From the NCBI RefSeq assembly GCF_014698965.1, contig NZ_JACXAE010000086.1, positions 306,063 to 370,062 of the forward strand: a stretch of DNA of 64,000 nucleotides, read 5' to 3'. Under the pieces are notes generated by a model. That model was not told the origin of the DNA and did not search any database. It was given only the letters and a program-made list of their open reading frames with translations. The DNA is from Iningainema tapete BLCC-T55. Its GTDB lineage: Bacteria > Cyanobacteriota > Cyanobacteriia > Cyanobacteriales > Nostocaceae. Below, in pieces: positions 17,735 through 26,234 of this stretch (position 1 is its first letter; every line of letters starts with the position of its first letter). A program made the position numbers and the translations under genes.

Positions 17735-20533
17735 ATGCCCGCAATTAATTTGAGCAGTTTTTATTCCCAAAACTTTGATTCTTTACTCAATTCAGGCTCT
17801 AATAATACGTGGACTGATAACTCCACTATTGTTGGCTGGTACTCCAACAAAATAACATATAATGCTGGAACTGGCTCAAGCAATACAGGAGCGCTCTATA
17901 GCTTAGGGGCTGCTTCTAGCAACGAGCGAGCTTTGGGGTCTGTGGCATCTGGTAGCACTGAAACTATTTATTATGGCGCTCGCTTTGTCAACAACACAAC
18001 TAGCACAATTAGTACACTCAACATCAGCTACGTAGGTGAGCAGTGGAGAAATGGCGGCAATACCACAGCTCAAAAATTAGATTTTCAATATCAAATTGGT
18101 GCAACTAATTTAACTTCAGGTACTTGGACGGACTTCAATGCTCTAGACTTTACCGGACCGATTGCTACAGCAACAGCAGGAGCCTTAGATGGTAATGCAA
18201 CAGCTAACCGCACTACTTTGTCCTCTACTTTAAGTAGTCTAAACCTTACTCCCGGTCAAGAGATCTGGCTTCGCTGGCGAGACATAAATGATGCTGGTAA
18301 TGACCACGGCTTAGGAATCGATGACTTTAGTATTTCGACCGGAGGAGTTACCCCACCAACTGTTCCACCTCCTTCAGTTCGTATTCGTGAAATTCAAGGT
18401 GCTGCTCACATCTCTCCTCTAAATGGTCAGACGGTAAATAACGTTCCCGGGATCGTAACGGCGTTAACCGCCAACGGCTTCTACCTGCAAGACCCCAACC
18501 CCGATACTAATGATGCTACTTCCGAGGGCATTTTTGTCTTCACATCCTCTGCACCAACAGTAAGTGTCGGTAGCTCGGTTTTAGTTAGCGGTACAGTTTC
18601 GGAGTTCCGCCCTGGTGGTTCCGGTGGTACTAATAACCTCACCATCACTCAGATTGGCAGCCCATCAATTACCACGGTGTCAACTGGCAATCCTCTGCCA
18701 ACTCCCATTATTCTTGGTAACGGCGGACGAGCAATTCCCACCCAAGTAATTAGTAACGATGCAGCGGGTGGCAATGTGGAAAATGCTGGTACTGTGTTTG
18801 ACCCAGTTCAAGACGGCATCGACTTCTACGAAAGCCTAGAAGGAATGCTAGTACAAGTCAACAATGCTGTGGCGGTGGGACCAACAAATGATTTTGGCGA
18901 AATCCCAGTGTTGGCAGACAATGGTGCAAATGCTAGTCTCCGCACTGCTCGTGGTGGGATTGTGATTCAACCTGGTGATTTCAACCCAGAACGAATCATT
19001 GTTGATGATGCGATTATTAGCAGTGAACCACAGGTGAATGTGGGAGATAGGTTTAACGGGGCAATTGTTGGGGTAATCGACTATAGCTTCAGTAATTTCA
19101 AATTGTTGAATACTCAAGCTCTGCCCAGCGTTACCTCCGGTGGTTTGCAGCGGGAAGTTACCAATGTGACTCCCATCGCTAACCAACTCACAGTTGCTAC
19201 CTTCAACGTGGAAAACCTTGACCCTGGTGATGGTGCGACTAAATTCAACAACCTCGCCAGCAGGATTGTTAATAATCTAAGATCCCCTGATATCATCAAC
19301 ATAGAAGAAATTCAGGACAACAATGGACCGACTAATGATAGTGTGGTAGATGCCAGCACAACCTACCAAACATTGATTAGTGCGATCGCCTCTGCTGGTG
19401 GTCCTACATATCAATTCCGTCAAATTAACCCAGTAGACGACCAAGATGGTGGTGAACCTGGTGGTAATATTCGCGTCGGTTTCTTGTATAATCCCAGCCG
19501 GGTACAGTTTGTAGATCGCCCAGGTGGCACTTCCACCACCGACACCACAGTCAATAACGTGGGTGGTGTTCCCCAACTTTCTGCTAGCCCCGGTCGAATC
19601 ATCGATACCGATCTTTCCAATGGTGATGCTTTCGCTAACAGTCGCAAGCCTCTAGTTGGTGAATTTATTTTCAACGGTCAAACTGTGTTTGTGGTTGGCA
19701 ACCACTTCAATTCTAAAGGCGGCGACCAACCCCTATTTGGAAGGTTTCAACCGCCAACGCTGAGCAGCGAGGCGCAACGTAACCAACAAGCCACTGAGGT
19801 GAGAGACTTTGTTCAGAGTATTCTCGCGATTAATCCCAACGCCAACGTGGTAGTGGCGGGTGACTTGAATGACTTTGAATTCTCTAACCCCCTAAGTATT
19901 TTAGAAGGTGCTGGACTGACAACTCTGATTGAAACGCTACCCCAGAACGAGCGTTACACTTACAACTTTGAAGGTAATGCCCAAACACTAGATCACATTT
20001 TAGTTAGTAGGAATTTGCTGACTAAACTGAATGGGTTTGATGTAGTTCACATTAACTCAGAATTTGCCGTCCAAGACAGTGACCATGACCCCGTTTTAGC
20101 TCGGTTTGATCTCGTCAATGTGATTAATGGCACAACTGGTCGGGACACCATAGTGGGAACTGCTTTTGGTGACAGAATTACTGGCTTTGGTGGTAATGAT
20201 GATATCACTACTGGCGGTGGTAATGACGTAATTGTCTACACCAGTTTAAGTGGTCCTGGCAATAGCATTAATGAAGGCGACAACATCCTAGACTTTACAG
20301 TAGGTGCTGACAAGTTTGACTTTAGTGCATTGCTTGATAGCGTTGTTCCAGGTGGCTACAACGGAACTAATGCGATCGCCGATGGCTACATCTCCTTTGG
20401 CGCAAGAGGAAGAGATACTGAGATTCTCATCGACAGTGATGGTCCTGGTGGCTCTCTTCCTGCTCGACCATTTATTAGAGTAGAGAATGTTTCCGTTGCA
20501 CAGTTGAATAACGCTAATAATTTTATTGTCTAA
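17735..20533 (+). CDS. Large secreted endonuclease/exonuclease/phosphatase-family nuclease with RTX-like tail
   Basis: 932 residues. An N-terminal beta-rich domain (about 1-200, ending GLGIDDFSIS) is followed by an OB-like module (about 215-330, REIQGAAHISPLNGQ). A metal-dependent EEP nuclease domain comes next (about 485-795): VATFNVENL, IINIEEIQDN, VVGNHFNSKG, VVVAGDLNDFE and DSDHDPVLARF are the expected Mg-binding and catalytic motifs. The last 130 residues carry GxGxD-type calcium-binding repeats (GFGGNDDITTGGGNDVIV) as in proteins exported by type I secretion. There is no Sec signal peptide. It resembles ExeM/NucH-like extracellular DNases; a role in phosphate or nucleotide scavenging is likely but inferred. 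Confidence 0.88.
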   Translation: MPAINLSSFYSQNFDSLLNSGSNNTWTDNSTIVGWYSNKITYNAGTGSSNTGALYSLGAASSNERALGSVASGSTETIYYGARFVNNTTSTISTLNISYVGEQWRNGGNTTAQKLDFQYQIGATNLTSGTWTDFNALDFTGPIATATAGALDGNATANRTTLSSTLSSLNLTPGQEIWLRWRDINDAGNDHGLGIDDFSISTGGVTPPTVPPPSVRIREIQGAAHISPLNGQTVNNVPGIVTALTANGFYLQDPNPDTNDATSEGIFVFTSSAPTVSVGSSVLVSGTVSEFRPGGSGGTNNLTITQIGSPSITTVSTGNPLPTPIILGNGGRAIPTQVISNDAAGGNVENAGTVFDPVQDGIDFYESLEGMLVQVNNAVAVGPTNDFGEIPVLADNGANASLRTARGGIVIQPGDFNPERIIVDDAIISSEPQVNVGDRFNGAIVGVIDYSFSNFKLLNTQALPSVTSGGLQREVTNVTPIANQLTVATFNVENLDPGDGATKFNNLASRIVNNLRSPDIINIEEIQDNNGPTNDSVVDASTTYQTLISAIASAGGPTYQFRQINPVDDQDGGEPGGNIRVGFLYNPSRVQFVDRPGGTSTTDTTVNNVGGVPQLSASPGRIIDTDLSNGDAFANSRKPLVGEFIFNGQTVFVVGNHFNSKGGDQPLFGRFQPPTLSSEAQRNQQATEVRDFVQSILAINPNANVVVAGDLNDFEFSNPLSILEGAGLTTLIETLPQNERYTYNFEGNAQTLDHILVSRNLLTKLNGFDVVHINSEFAVQDSDHDPVLARFDLVNVINGTTGRDTIVGTAFGDRITGFGGNDDITTGGGNDVIVYTSLSGPGNSINEGDNILDFTVGADKFDFSALLDSVVPGGYNGTNAIADGYISFGARGRDTEILIDSDGPGGSLPARPFIRVENVSVAQLNNANNFIV

Positions 20534-20554
20534 CAATACCTCCGCCAAAATGCA

Positions 20555-20607
20555 ACACCCTATAAGGGTGTCGCTGTTTTTGTAGCCCCAGGTTTATAGC
20601 CTGGGGG
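20555..20607. terminator. Tandem hairpins between convergent genes
   Basis: ACACCCT/AGGGTGT (20555-20571) is followed by a T-run ending at 20581, a Rho-independent terminator for the nuclease gene. A second hairpin, CCCCAGG/CCTGGGG (20586-20606), lies between it and the 3' end of dapF and may serve the opposite strand. Confidence 0.75.
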
Positions 20608-20630
20608 CGTTTCAGAAAATTGGCCATTGA

Positions 20631-21473
20631 CTAGCCGATTTTGCCAGTAAAAACTCGTTCAGCAGGTCCTGTCATGTAAACTCGCTGGTCTAATTCTGAC
20701 CATTCTATCTGTAAAGAACCACCAGGAAGTTCTACAGTAGCACTGCGATCGCATCTTTCCGTCAATACACCTGCCACTAATGCCGCACAAGCACCAGTAC
20801 CACAAGCTAAAGTGATACCAGCACCACGTTCCCATACTCGCATTTTTACGTAGTCAGGGCGCACAACTTGAATAAATTCGGTATTTATACGTTGGGGAAA
20901 AGCAGGATGATGCTCAAATTGGGGACCTATTTTTTCTAGAGGAATTGCCGCTACGTCTTCGACAAAAGTAATGCAGTGGGGGTTGCCCATGCTGACACAG
21001 GTGACACTCCATAATTCGTCAGCTACTTCTAAAGGCTCAGAGATAGCTTTTTCGTTACTATCAACAAGGGTAGTAGGAATTTCACTACTCAATAGTTTGG
21101 GGATACCCATATCCACTCTAACTTGACCATCCGCCATCAGTTCGGGTGTCATCACACCACCCAGTGTATGAATACGATATTGGTTGCTTTTTTTAGCATT
21201 ACCTTCTAAGTCAGCTAAAAAAACCGCCAAACAGCGAATCCCATTACCACACATTTCTGGTTCTGAACCATCTGAGTTAAAAATTCTCATGGTGTAGTCA
21301 GTGCCGTTTTCTCCGGGTAAGGCAAAAATTACACCATTCGCACCAATGCCAAAGTGGCGATCGCACAACTGAATTGCTTGCTCTGGTGTAATTACTGGTT
21401 GGGATTGGGCGCGATTGTCAATCAGGATGAAATCATTTCCCAAACCGTGATACTTAGTAAATTCGATTGCCAT
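20631..21473 (-). CDS. dapF: Diaminopimelate epimerase
   Basis: 280 residues, usual length. The two catalytic cysteines are present in [12 protein letters not shown] and [14 protein letters not shown], and the N-terminal [14 protein letters not shown] motif is intact. It interconverts LL- and meso-diaminopimelate, supplying meso-DAP for lysine and for peptidoglycan cross-links in the cytoplasm. It is divergent from hfq, an arrangement I recall as conserved in cyanobacteria. Confidence 0.97.
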   Translation of the reverse strand: MAIEFTKYHGLGNDFILIDNRAQSQPVITPEQAIQLCDRHFGIGANGVIFALPGENGTDYTMRIFNSDGSEPEMCGNGIRCLAVFLADLEGNAKKSNQYRIHTLGGVMTPELMADGQVRVDMGIPKLLSSEIPTTLVDSNEKAISEPLEVADELWSVTCVSMGNPHCITFVEDVAAIPLEKIGPQFEHHPAFPQRINTEFIQVVRPDYVKMRVWERGAGITLACGTGACAALVAGVLTERCDRSATVELPGGSLQIEWSELDQRVYMTGPAERVFTGKIG

Positions 21474-21514
21474 ATCTAAATTTGATGAAATATACTTGTG
21501 TTTTATCCTAGTAC

Positions 21515-21535
21515 AGACGCCTCGGCGGGGCGTCT
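21515..21535. repeat. Short inverted repeat AGACGCC/GGCGTCT between dapF and hfq
   Basis: Seven-base arms with a 7-base GC-rich loop, followed by CTAC. It shares the GTCTCTAC edge with the palindromic repeats at 16818 and 21784, and sits in the hfq leader or promoter region. Confidence 0.6.
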
Positions 21536-21560
21536 CTACGATGATTTATCACTAATAACT

Positions 21561-21767
21561 ATGATTACGGAATTTGACACTTCACTGCCCAGTATTCGCC
21601 AACTACAAAATCTCATTAAACAAGCAACGCCTGTAGAAATCAAATTACTAACAGGCGATAAACTAACAGGAAGAGTAATCTGGCAAGACCAAAACTGTAT
21701 TTGTATGGTAGATGAAAATAACCAGCAGACGACAGTGTGGAAACAAGCGATCGCTTATACCAAGTAG
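21561..21767 (+). CDS. hfq: Cyanobacterial Hfq
   Basis: The start is ATG at 21561 (MITEFDTSLPSIRQLQNLIK), giving the normal short cyanobacterial length of 68 residues. The upstream 21 codons fall in a repeat and are not coding. The Sm1 segment (VEIKLLTGDKLTGRVIWQDQ) and the Sm2 segment (QTTVWKQAIAYTK) are visible; the canonical Sm2 YKHA is replaced, as in other cyanobacteria. In Synechocystis, Hfq binds the pilus ATPase PilB1 and is needed for motility rather than acting as a classical RNA chaperone. Confidence 0.93.
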   Translation: MITEFDTSLPSIRQLQNLIKQATPVEIKLLTGDKLTGRVIWQDQNCICMVDENNQQTTVWKQAIAYTK

Positions 21768-21783
21768 AGCAGTCAATAATCAT

Positions 21784-21811
21784 GTAGAGACGTTCCATGA
21801 AACGTCTCTAC
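21784..21811. repeat. 28-base palindromic repeat, copy B
   Basis: Identical to 16818-16845 (GTAGAGACGTT, CCATGA, AACGTCTCTAC). It lies between the convergent hfq and antiporter genes, where it could fold as a hairpin in either transcript. Confidence 0.9.
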
Positions 21812-21850
21812 CAGGATTGTGAATAATGCACGTTTAAATTTGGTCGATAT

Positions 21851-24190
21851 CTAATCTCGCAAAATATCTGAGGGCAGAAACTCTTTGAGAGCTTCGGCTT
21901 CACCTGCTTTAACTACCGGAATAGATAATGGTACTTGCGCTCCTGGGGCAAGTAACTGTTCTACTTGATATAAAGAAGGTAAACTACCGCATAATAACAC
22001 TTGGTCGCGGGCTTGTAAGTTCATACTGTGATCGGGAAGGCGAATAAACTTGCCATCGCGTCGCATCGCCTGCACTTGTACTCCGTATTGGTGAGGGATA
22101 TCTAAATTAGCAAGGGTTTTACCAACAAAAGAACAATCAGCGCTGATTGTTACCCACTGACAAGCACTGTGTTCTCCAGGAACACTAGCTTTACCCAGGG
22201 CAAATTCAGCTAAGGCTGCTAGTTCATCATCCGATCCTACGACTAATAAGCGATCGCCTTCTTCTAAATTGGTACTAGCATCGGGGTAATCTATTTCTTC
22301 ACCGCTAGCACGGCAAATAGCCATTAAACTTACTCCTGTGAGGTAGCGCATATCGGCTTCCTCTAAAGTCATGCCAACCAATGGTGAATTAGTGGGCAGA
22401 GGATACCAACGGCTATTCATATCTTGGCTAAGTTGACGCACATCACGGGAAACTTCCGTTGCCGTTCTTTCTGGGCGCAAATCCAGGTAATGACGATTGC
22501 GGATTTCCTGCATATCCTTTTGCACTACCATTGGGGAGAAACCGACATCTGTTAATATGTAAGTTGCCATTTCTAAACTAGCTTCAAACTCTGGTTGCAC
22601 TACTTCCCGCGCTCCCAGTTGGTAGAGTACTTCTATACTTTTATCGTGGGTGGCACGTACCACTACATTTAATTCTGGCAACAACTCCAAAGCACGTTTG
22701 AGACAAAGACGGGTACTCATCGGATCGGGAAGTGCAATAGCCATGCCTTTTGCATTACTTACTCCCGCAGTTTCTAAAACGTGAAAACTCACACAATTGC
22801 CATACACGTAAGGCACTTTAGCTTCTCGTAACTGTTGAATTATACTTTCCGATTGGTCAATAACTACAACAGGTAAATCGTGTTGCTGCAATAATTTAAC
22901 TAAATTGCGTCCTACTCGCCCATAACCACAAACCACTATATGCTCTTTGATTGGTAGTTCATCCGACACCGCTAAAGGTTTACCTTCATCACTTAAATAT
23001 GGTTTGAGCCAAGGAATTGATTCTACCCAATTAAATACGATGGGAATTAAACGTAACACAAATGGTGTAATTACTAATGTTACCGCTGTAGTTCCTAAAA
23101 TTAGTAAATATATTTGCCGGGAAACCAATCCCAGAGCTTGTCCTTCACTGGCTAAAACAAAGGAAAATTCTCCAATCTGAGCTAGTCCAAACCCAACAAT
23201 TAAAGCTGTTTTCAACGGGTAACGAAATAACTTTACGAGTGGCGTAATAATCAAAAACTTACCAATAAATACCAAAGCCACTAATCCCAAAATTAATTCT
23301 AAATTATTCCATAAAAATACCGGGTCAATTAACATTCCAATGGATGCAAAAAACAAACTGGCAAAAATATCTCGCAGTGGCTCTACGTAAGTTAAAGTTT
23401 GATCGGCGTATTCAACCTCCGAAATCATTAAGCCAGCGACAAACGCCCCCATTTCAATCGAAAGTCCTAAATGTTCTGTGAGTAGAGCAATACCTAAACA
23501 CAAAGCTACTACTCCTAATAAAAATAACTCTCGGCTTTCAGTACGGGCAAGCAATCGCAACAAAGGCGGGATCAGCCAAATCCCGGCAGCAACCGCACCA
23601 GCAGCAAATAAGCAAATCCGCAACAGGGCTGTAAGTACTGCAATGCCAATTGCTTCCCCTGGTTGGTGAAGAGCAGGTAAGACTGCTAACATGAATCCCA
23701 GTGCTAAATCTTGCACGACTAAAATTCCCAGCATTACCTTACCGTGGGGCGTTTCTGTTTCGTTACGCTCCATCAAGCACTTGAGGACAACTGCTGTGGA
23801 AGATAATGAGAGAATTCCACCGAGAAACACGCCTTTAGCTGGTAAGGTTCCCCAAGCTCCTGTTACCCCACATAGCAAAACTGTAGCTAGAATAGTTAAG
23901 GTAATCTGGGCTAATCCGCCGCCGAGAGCGATCCCTTGGACTTTTTTAAGTTCGTTAAAAGAAAACTCGACTCCTAAAGCAAATAACAAAAAGGCGACTC
24001 CAAACTGAGCCAAAGTTTCTACCTGTATTAATTCTTTGATTAGCCCCAATCCGGCAGGTCCAATAATTATGCCGCCAATCAGGTATCCTAGTAAAACAGG
24101 TTGTCGTAAAAGTGCTGCTACTAACCCTCCACAGGCGGCAACAGCTAAAACTGAAACTAAATCGACTATCAGCCTAAAATCTTCTTGCAC
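21851..24190 (-). CDS. Kef/CPA2-type monovalent cation:proton antiporter with RCK domains
   Basis: 779 residues from a GTG start. Residues about 5-385 form a 12-13 helix Na/H exchanger domain with the GAFVAGLMISE segment. A TrkA-N nucleotide-binding domain follows (EHIVVCGYGRVGRNLVKLL, then VIDQSES), and two TrkA-C regulatory domains end the protein (around 590-660 and 675-750). CPA2 proteins exchange K+ or Na+ for H+ across the membrane and are gated by ligands bound to RCK domains. No glutathione-linked KefF partner is nearby. Confidence 0.92.
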   Translation of the reverse strand: MQEDFRLIVDLVSVLAVAACGGLVAALLRQPVLLGYLIGGIIIGPAGLGLIKELIQVETLAQFGVAFLLFALGVEFSFNELKKVQGIALGGGLAQITLTILATVLLCGVTGAWGTLPAKGVFLGGILSLSSTAVVLKCLMERNETETPHGKVMLGILVVQDLALGFMLAVLPALHQPGEAIGIAVLTALLRICLFAAGAVAAGIWLIPPLLRLLARTESRELFLLGVVALCLGIALLTEHLGLSIEMGAFVAGLMISEVEYADQTLTYVEPLRDIFASLFFASIGMLIDPVFLWNNLELILGLVALVFIGKFLIITPLVKLFRYPLKTALIVGFGLAQIGEFSFVLASEGQALGLVSRQIYLLILGTTAVTLVITPFVLRLIPIVFNWVESIPWLKPYLSDEGKPLAVSDELPIKEHIVVCGYGRVGRNLVKLLQQHDLPVVVIDQSESIIQQLREAKVPYVYGNCVSFHVLETAGVSNAKGMAIALPDPMSTRLCLKRALELLPELNVVVRATHDKSIEVLYQLGAREVVQPEFEASLEMATYILTDVGFSPMVVQKDMQEIRNRHYLDLRPERTATEVSRDVRQLSQDMNSRWYPLPTNSPLVGMTLEEADMRYLTGVSLMAICRASGEEIDYPDASTNLEEGDRLLVVGSDDELAALAEFALGKASVPGEHSACQWVTISADCSFVGKTLANLDIPHQYGVQVQAMRRDGKFIRLPDHSMNLQARDQVLLCGSLPSLYQVEQLLAPGAQVPLSIPVVKAGEAEALKEFLPSDILRD

Positions 24191-24329
24191 AAGCTTTTAA
24201 AAAAATATTAAGACTTCTAGACTCAGGATACAAAGTTTTTTATAGCTGTGGGAAGCTCTTCAGGTGAGGAAAAAACTTTTGACAGGATTTAACAGCGTGG
24301 TTGACAGTTACCACTAAATTAGCGTATAT

Positions 24330-24402
24330 AGGTTGGGTTGAACGAAGTGAAACCCAACAAAAATCCGGGTTTGTGTTGGGTTGCGACAGCCTACGCCAAC
24401 CT
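24330..24402. repeat. MITE-like dispersed repeat bounded by AGGTTGG/CCAACCT
   Basis: Outer arms AGGTTGG (24330-24336) and CCAACCT (24396-24402) enclose a nested inverted repeat, AACCCAACA against TGTTGGGTT. It is similar in plan to the GTAGGGTGCGTTA element at 31899-31986. Confidence 0.7.
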
Positions 24403-24427
24403 AAGTTAATCATAAGTGATTAACATA

Positions 24428-24441
24428 ACATGATATCATGT
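24428..24441. promoter_or_regulatory. Perfect 14-base palindrome, candidate operator
   Basis: ACATGATATCATGT is self-complementary over its whole length and stands upstream of the sigma-like gene. It may bind a dimeric regulator; this rests on symmetry and position only. Confidence 0.35.
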
Positions 24442-24584
24442 ACTGACCCAGAGGACAGTGTTCTCAGGGCAGAGACTTTGTAAAGTTCTGTAAATAAAAA
24501 AAAGATTTGAATAATTTTCGCGCTCTACACCAGATAAACAAACAGAGCTTTGCAATTCTCACTCTATAGAATTTGAGATCCTTT

Positions 24585-25211
24585 ATGCACGCAGAGGACA
24601 CATGTCAACTAGACAAACAGCTTAAAGAGTTAGCAACAGCAGCCCAACAACAACCCCAGCCAACGAAGTCTCGACGGGTAGCTTTGTCCAAACTGGTGGA
24701 TGCAATATGGAAGTCACCTAAACTTTACCGCCCATACAGCGGTCAATCTAAATCACTAGACGAAGATGTTTATGACGAAGCTGTACAAAACTTATTTCTG
24801 TATATCTGTAACAATATTAATAAATATAACCCAGAACGCGGTACAGTTATGACCTGGGTAAATATGCTACTAACTCAACGATTTTTCCCAGAGGCTGTTC
24901 GCAAAATCATTGGCAGAGGAAATGAAATTAAGCTAGAAGACTCTCACCTGGAAAACCTACCTTCATCCGAAGATATATCGCTCTTTAAAGAAGTCCTAAA
25001 ATTTATAGAAGATGATCCAGAAGGAATTTTTGCGCTCAAACATATAAAAGGTTATCCAGAGGCTAATTTTCAAGCAATAGCTATTAAAAGGATTTTGGGA
25101 ATTACCTGGAAAGATATCTCAGCAGAATGGGGTATTAGCATTCCATCATTAAGTACTTTTTATCAGCGATGTTTACAAAATTTTGCTCCTATATTCAGAG
25201 AGTATTTGTAG
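24585..25211 (+). CDS. Sigma-70-like (ECF-type) regulator of the CHAT/STAND operon
   Basis: Start taken as ATG 24585 (MHAEDTCQLDKQLKELA), 208 residues. The central part (YDEAVQNLFLYICNNINKYN and GTVMTWVNMLLTQRFFPEAV) looks like region 2 of sigma factors. The C-terminal part (ILGITWKDISAEWGISIPSL) looks like the region 4 helix-turn-helix. It is shorter and more divergent than the SigG protein at 36.5 kb. It ends 30 bases before the DUF1822 gene. I recall such sigma-like genes beside DUF1822 and CHAT genes in other cyanobacteria. It may direct transcription of its own operon, but no target promoter can be shown. Confidence 0.75.
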   Translation: MHAEDTCQLDKQLKELATAAQQQPQPTKSRRVALSKLVDAIWKSPKLYRPYSGQSKSLDEDVYDEAVQNLFLYICNNINKYNPERGTVMTWVNMLLTQRFFPEAVRKIIGRGNEIKLEDSHLENLPSSEDISLFKEVLKFIEDDPEGIFALKHIKGYPEANFQAIAIKRILGITWKDISAEWGISIPSLSTFYQRCLQNFAPIFREYL

Positions 25212-25241
25212 GTTTTGTGTAATTTAATTAGAGTAAAAATT

Positions 25242-26219
25242 ATGAGTAATATTACAACTCTTTTCACCTTTACAGGTCCTCTACTAAGAGAGGCACGTAA
25301 GTTAGCCGAACAGTGGTCTAAACAACAAGCCGCACCAGAAAAAGGCGAACAAGTCCGCCTCAATATCTTATCTGTGTCTTTCGTGAATTCCTATTTAGAG
25401 TATATGGATTTTGACACAGAACTAGAAGCTAGTGATAGTTGGAACCCACTTCAGCAAACACTCATGGATGTAGCTGATTTGCAAATAAAAAATTTGGGCA
25501 AGTTAGAATGTCGTCCGGTGTTAGCAGAAACACAGTTTATCTACGTACCGCCAGAAGTACAGTCAAACAGAATCGGCTATGTGGCTGTGCAGATTAGTGA
25601 ATCATTTCGAGAAGCAACACTGCTAGGATTTGTTAAGCAGGCATCATCTGATTTGATACCCATCAGTCAATTGCAACCTGTGGAAGATTTACTTGAGCAT
25701 TTAGAATATCTTGCTCATGTAGAGACGCGAAATTTAGAGACGCGAAATTTCGCGTCTCTACAGAAAACACCTAGCAAGAATTTGGTGAATTTGAAACAAT
25801 GGTTAGAAAATATTTTTGAGGTTGGTTGGCTGGAAATTGAAACTTTTTTTGATATGCAAGAAGCCAATCCAGCTTTAAGTCTAAGAAGCGCTACAGAAGC
25901 TTTTGTCAGACGAGGTAAACTGATTGAATTGGGGACGGAACTAACAGTTCAAACGGTACTTCTAGTCGTGGAGGTTAGACCAAAAAATCAGCAAGAAATG
26001 GACATTGTGGTGGAAGCACATCCTCCAAGTGGTAAAACCTATCTACCACACAATCTCCTTGTGATGGTGCTTGATGAAGAAGGGATAAGTGTGATGCAAG
26101 CTATAGCGAGAAGAACCAATGAGAATATGCAATTGCACTTCAGTGGCGAAGAGGGAGAACGTTTCAGCGTTAAGCTGGTAATGGGGGATGTCAGCGTTGT
26201 AGAGAACTTTATCATCTAG
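25242..26219 (+). CDS. DUF1822-family protein
   Basis: I choose ATG 25242 (MSNITTLFTFTGPLLREARK), 325 residues. The middle carries conserved-looking GYVAVQISESFREATLLGFV, and the C-terminus is a beta-rich segment (LLVVEVRPKNQQEMDIVVEA to VVENFII). The function of the family is unknown to me. Its place between a sigma-like gene and a CHAT-STAND gene suggests it is a partner, substrate or control subunit of the CHAT protease. A palindromic repeat is inserted in frame near residues 160-174 (VETRNLETRNFASLQ), apparently tolerated in a loop. It ends 15 bases before the CHAT gene. Confidence 0.78.
   Translation: MSNITTLFTFTGPLLREARKLAEQWSKQQAAPEKGEQVRLNILSVSFVNSYLEYMDFDTELEASDSWNPLQQTLMDVADLQIKNLGKLECRPVLAETQFIYVPPEVQSNRIGYVAVQISESFREATLLGFVKQASSDLIPISQLQPVEDLLEHLEYLAHVETRNLETRNFASLQKTPSKNLVNLKQWLENIFEVGWLEIETFFDMQEANPALSLRSATEAFVRRGKLIELGTELTVQTVLLVVEVRPKNQQEMDIVVEAHPPSGKTYLPHNLLVMVLDEEGISVMQAIARRTNENMQLHFSGEEGERFSVKLVMGDVSVVENFII
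25719..25761. repeat. Palindromic repeat inserted in frame in the DUF1822 gene
   Basis: GTAGAGACGCGAAATTT, then a 26-base perfect palindrome at 25735-25760 with outer arm TAGAGACGCGAAA, then C. It belongs to the same GTAGAGACG family as 16818 and 21784. It is translated as VETRNLETRNFASL. Confidence 0.88.
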
Positions 26220-26234
26220 CGCGTTGAGGTGGCA

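Larger units (their letters stand above)
24191..24572. other. Divergent control region between the antiporter and the sigma-DUF1822-CHAT operon
   Basis: Holds a MITE-like inverted repeat (24330-24402) and a 14-base perfect palindrome (24428-24441). The palindrome lies about 145 bases ahead of the operon. No open frame is seen. Confidence 0.5.
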
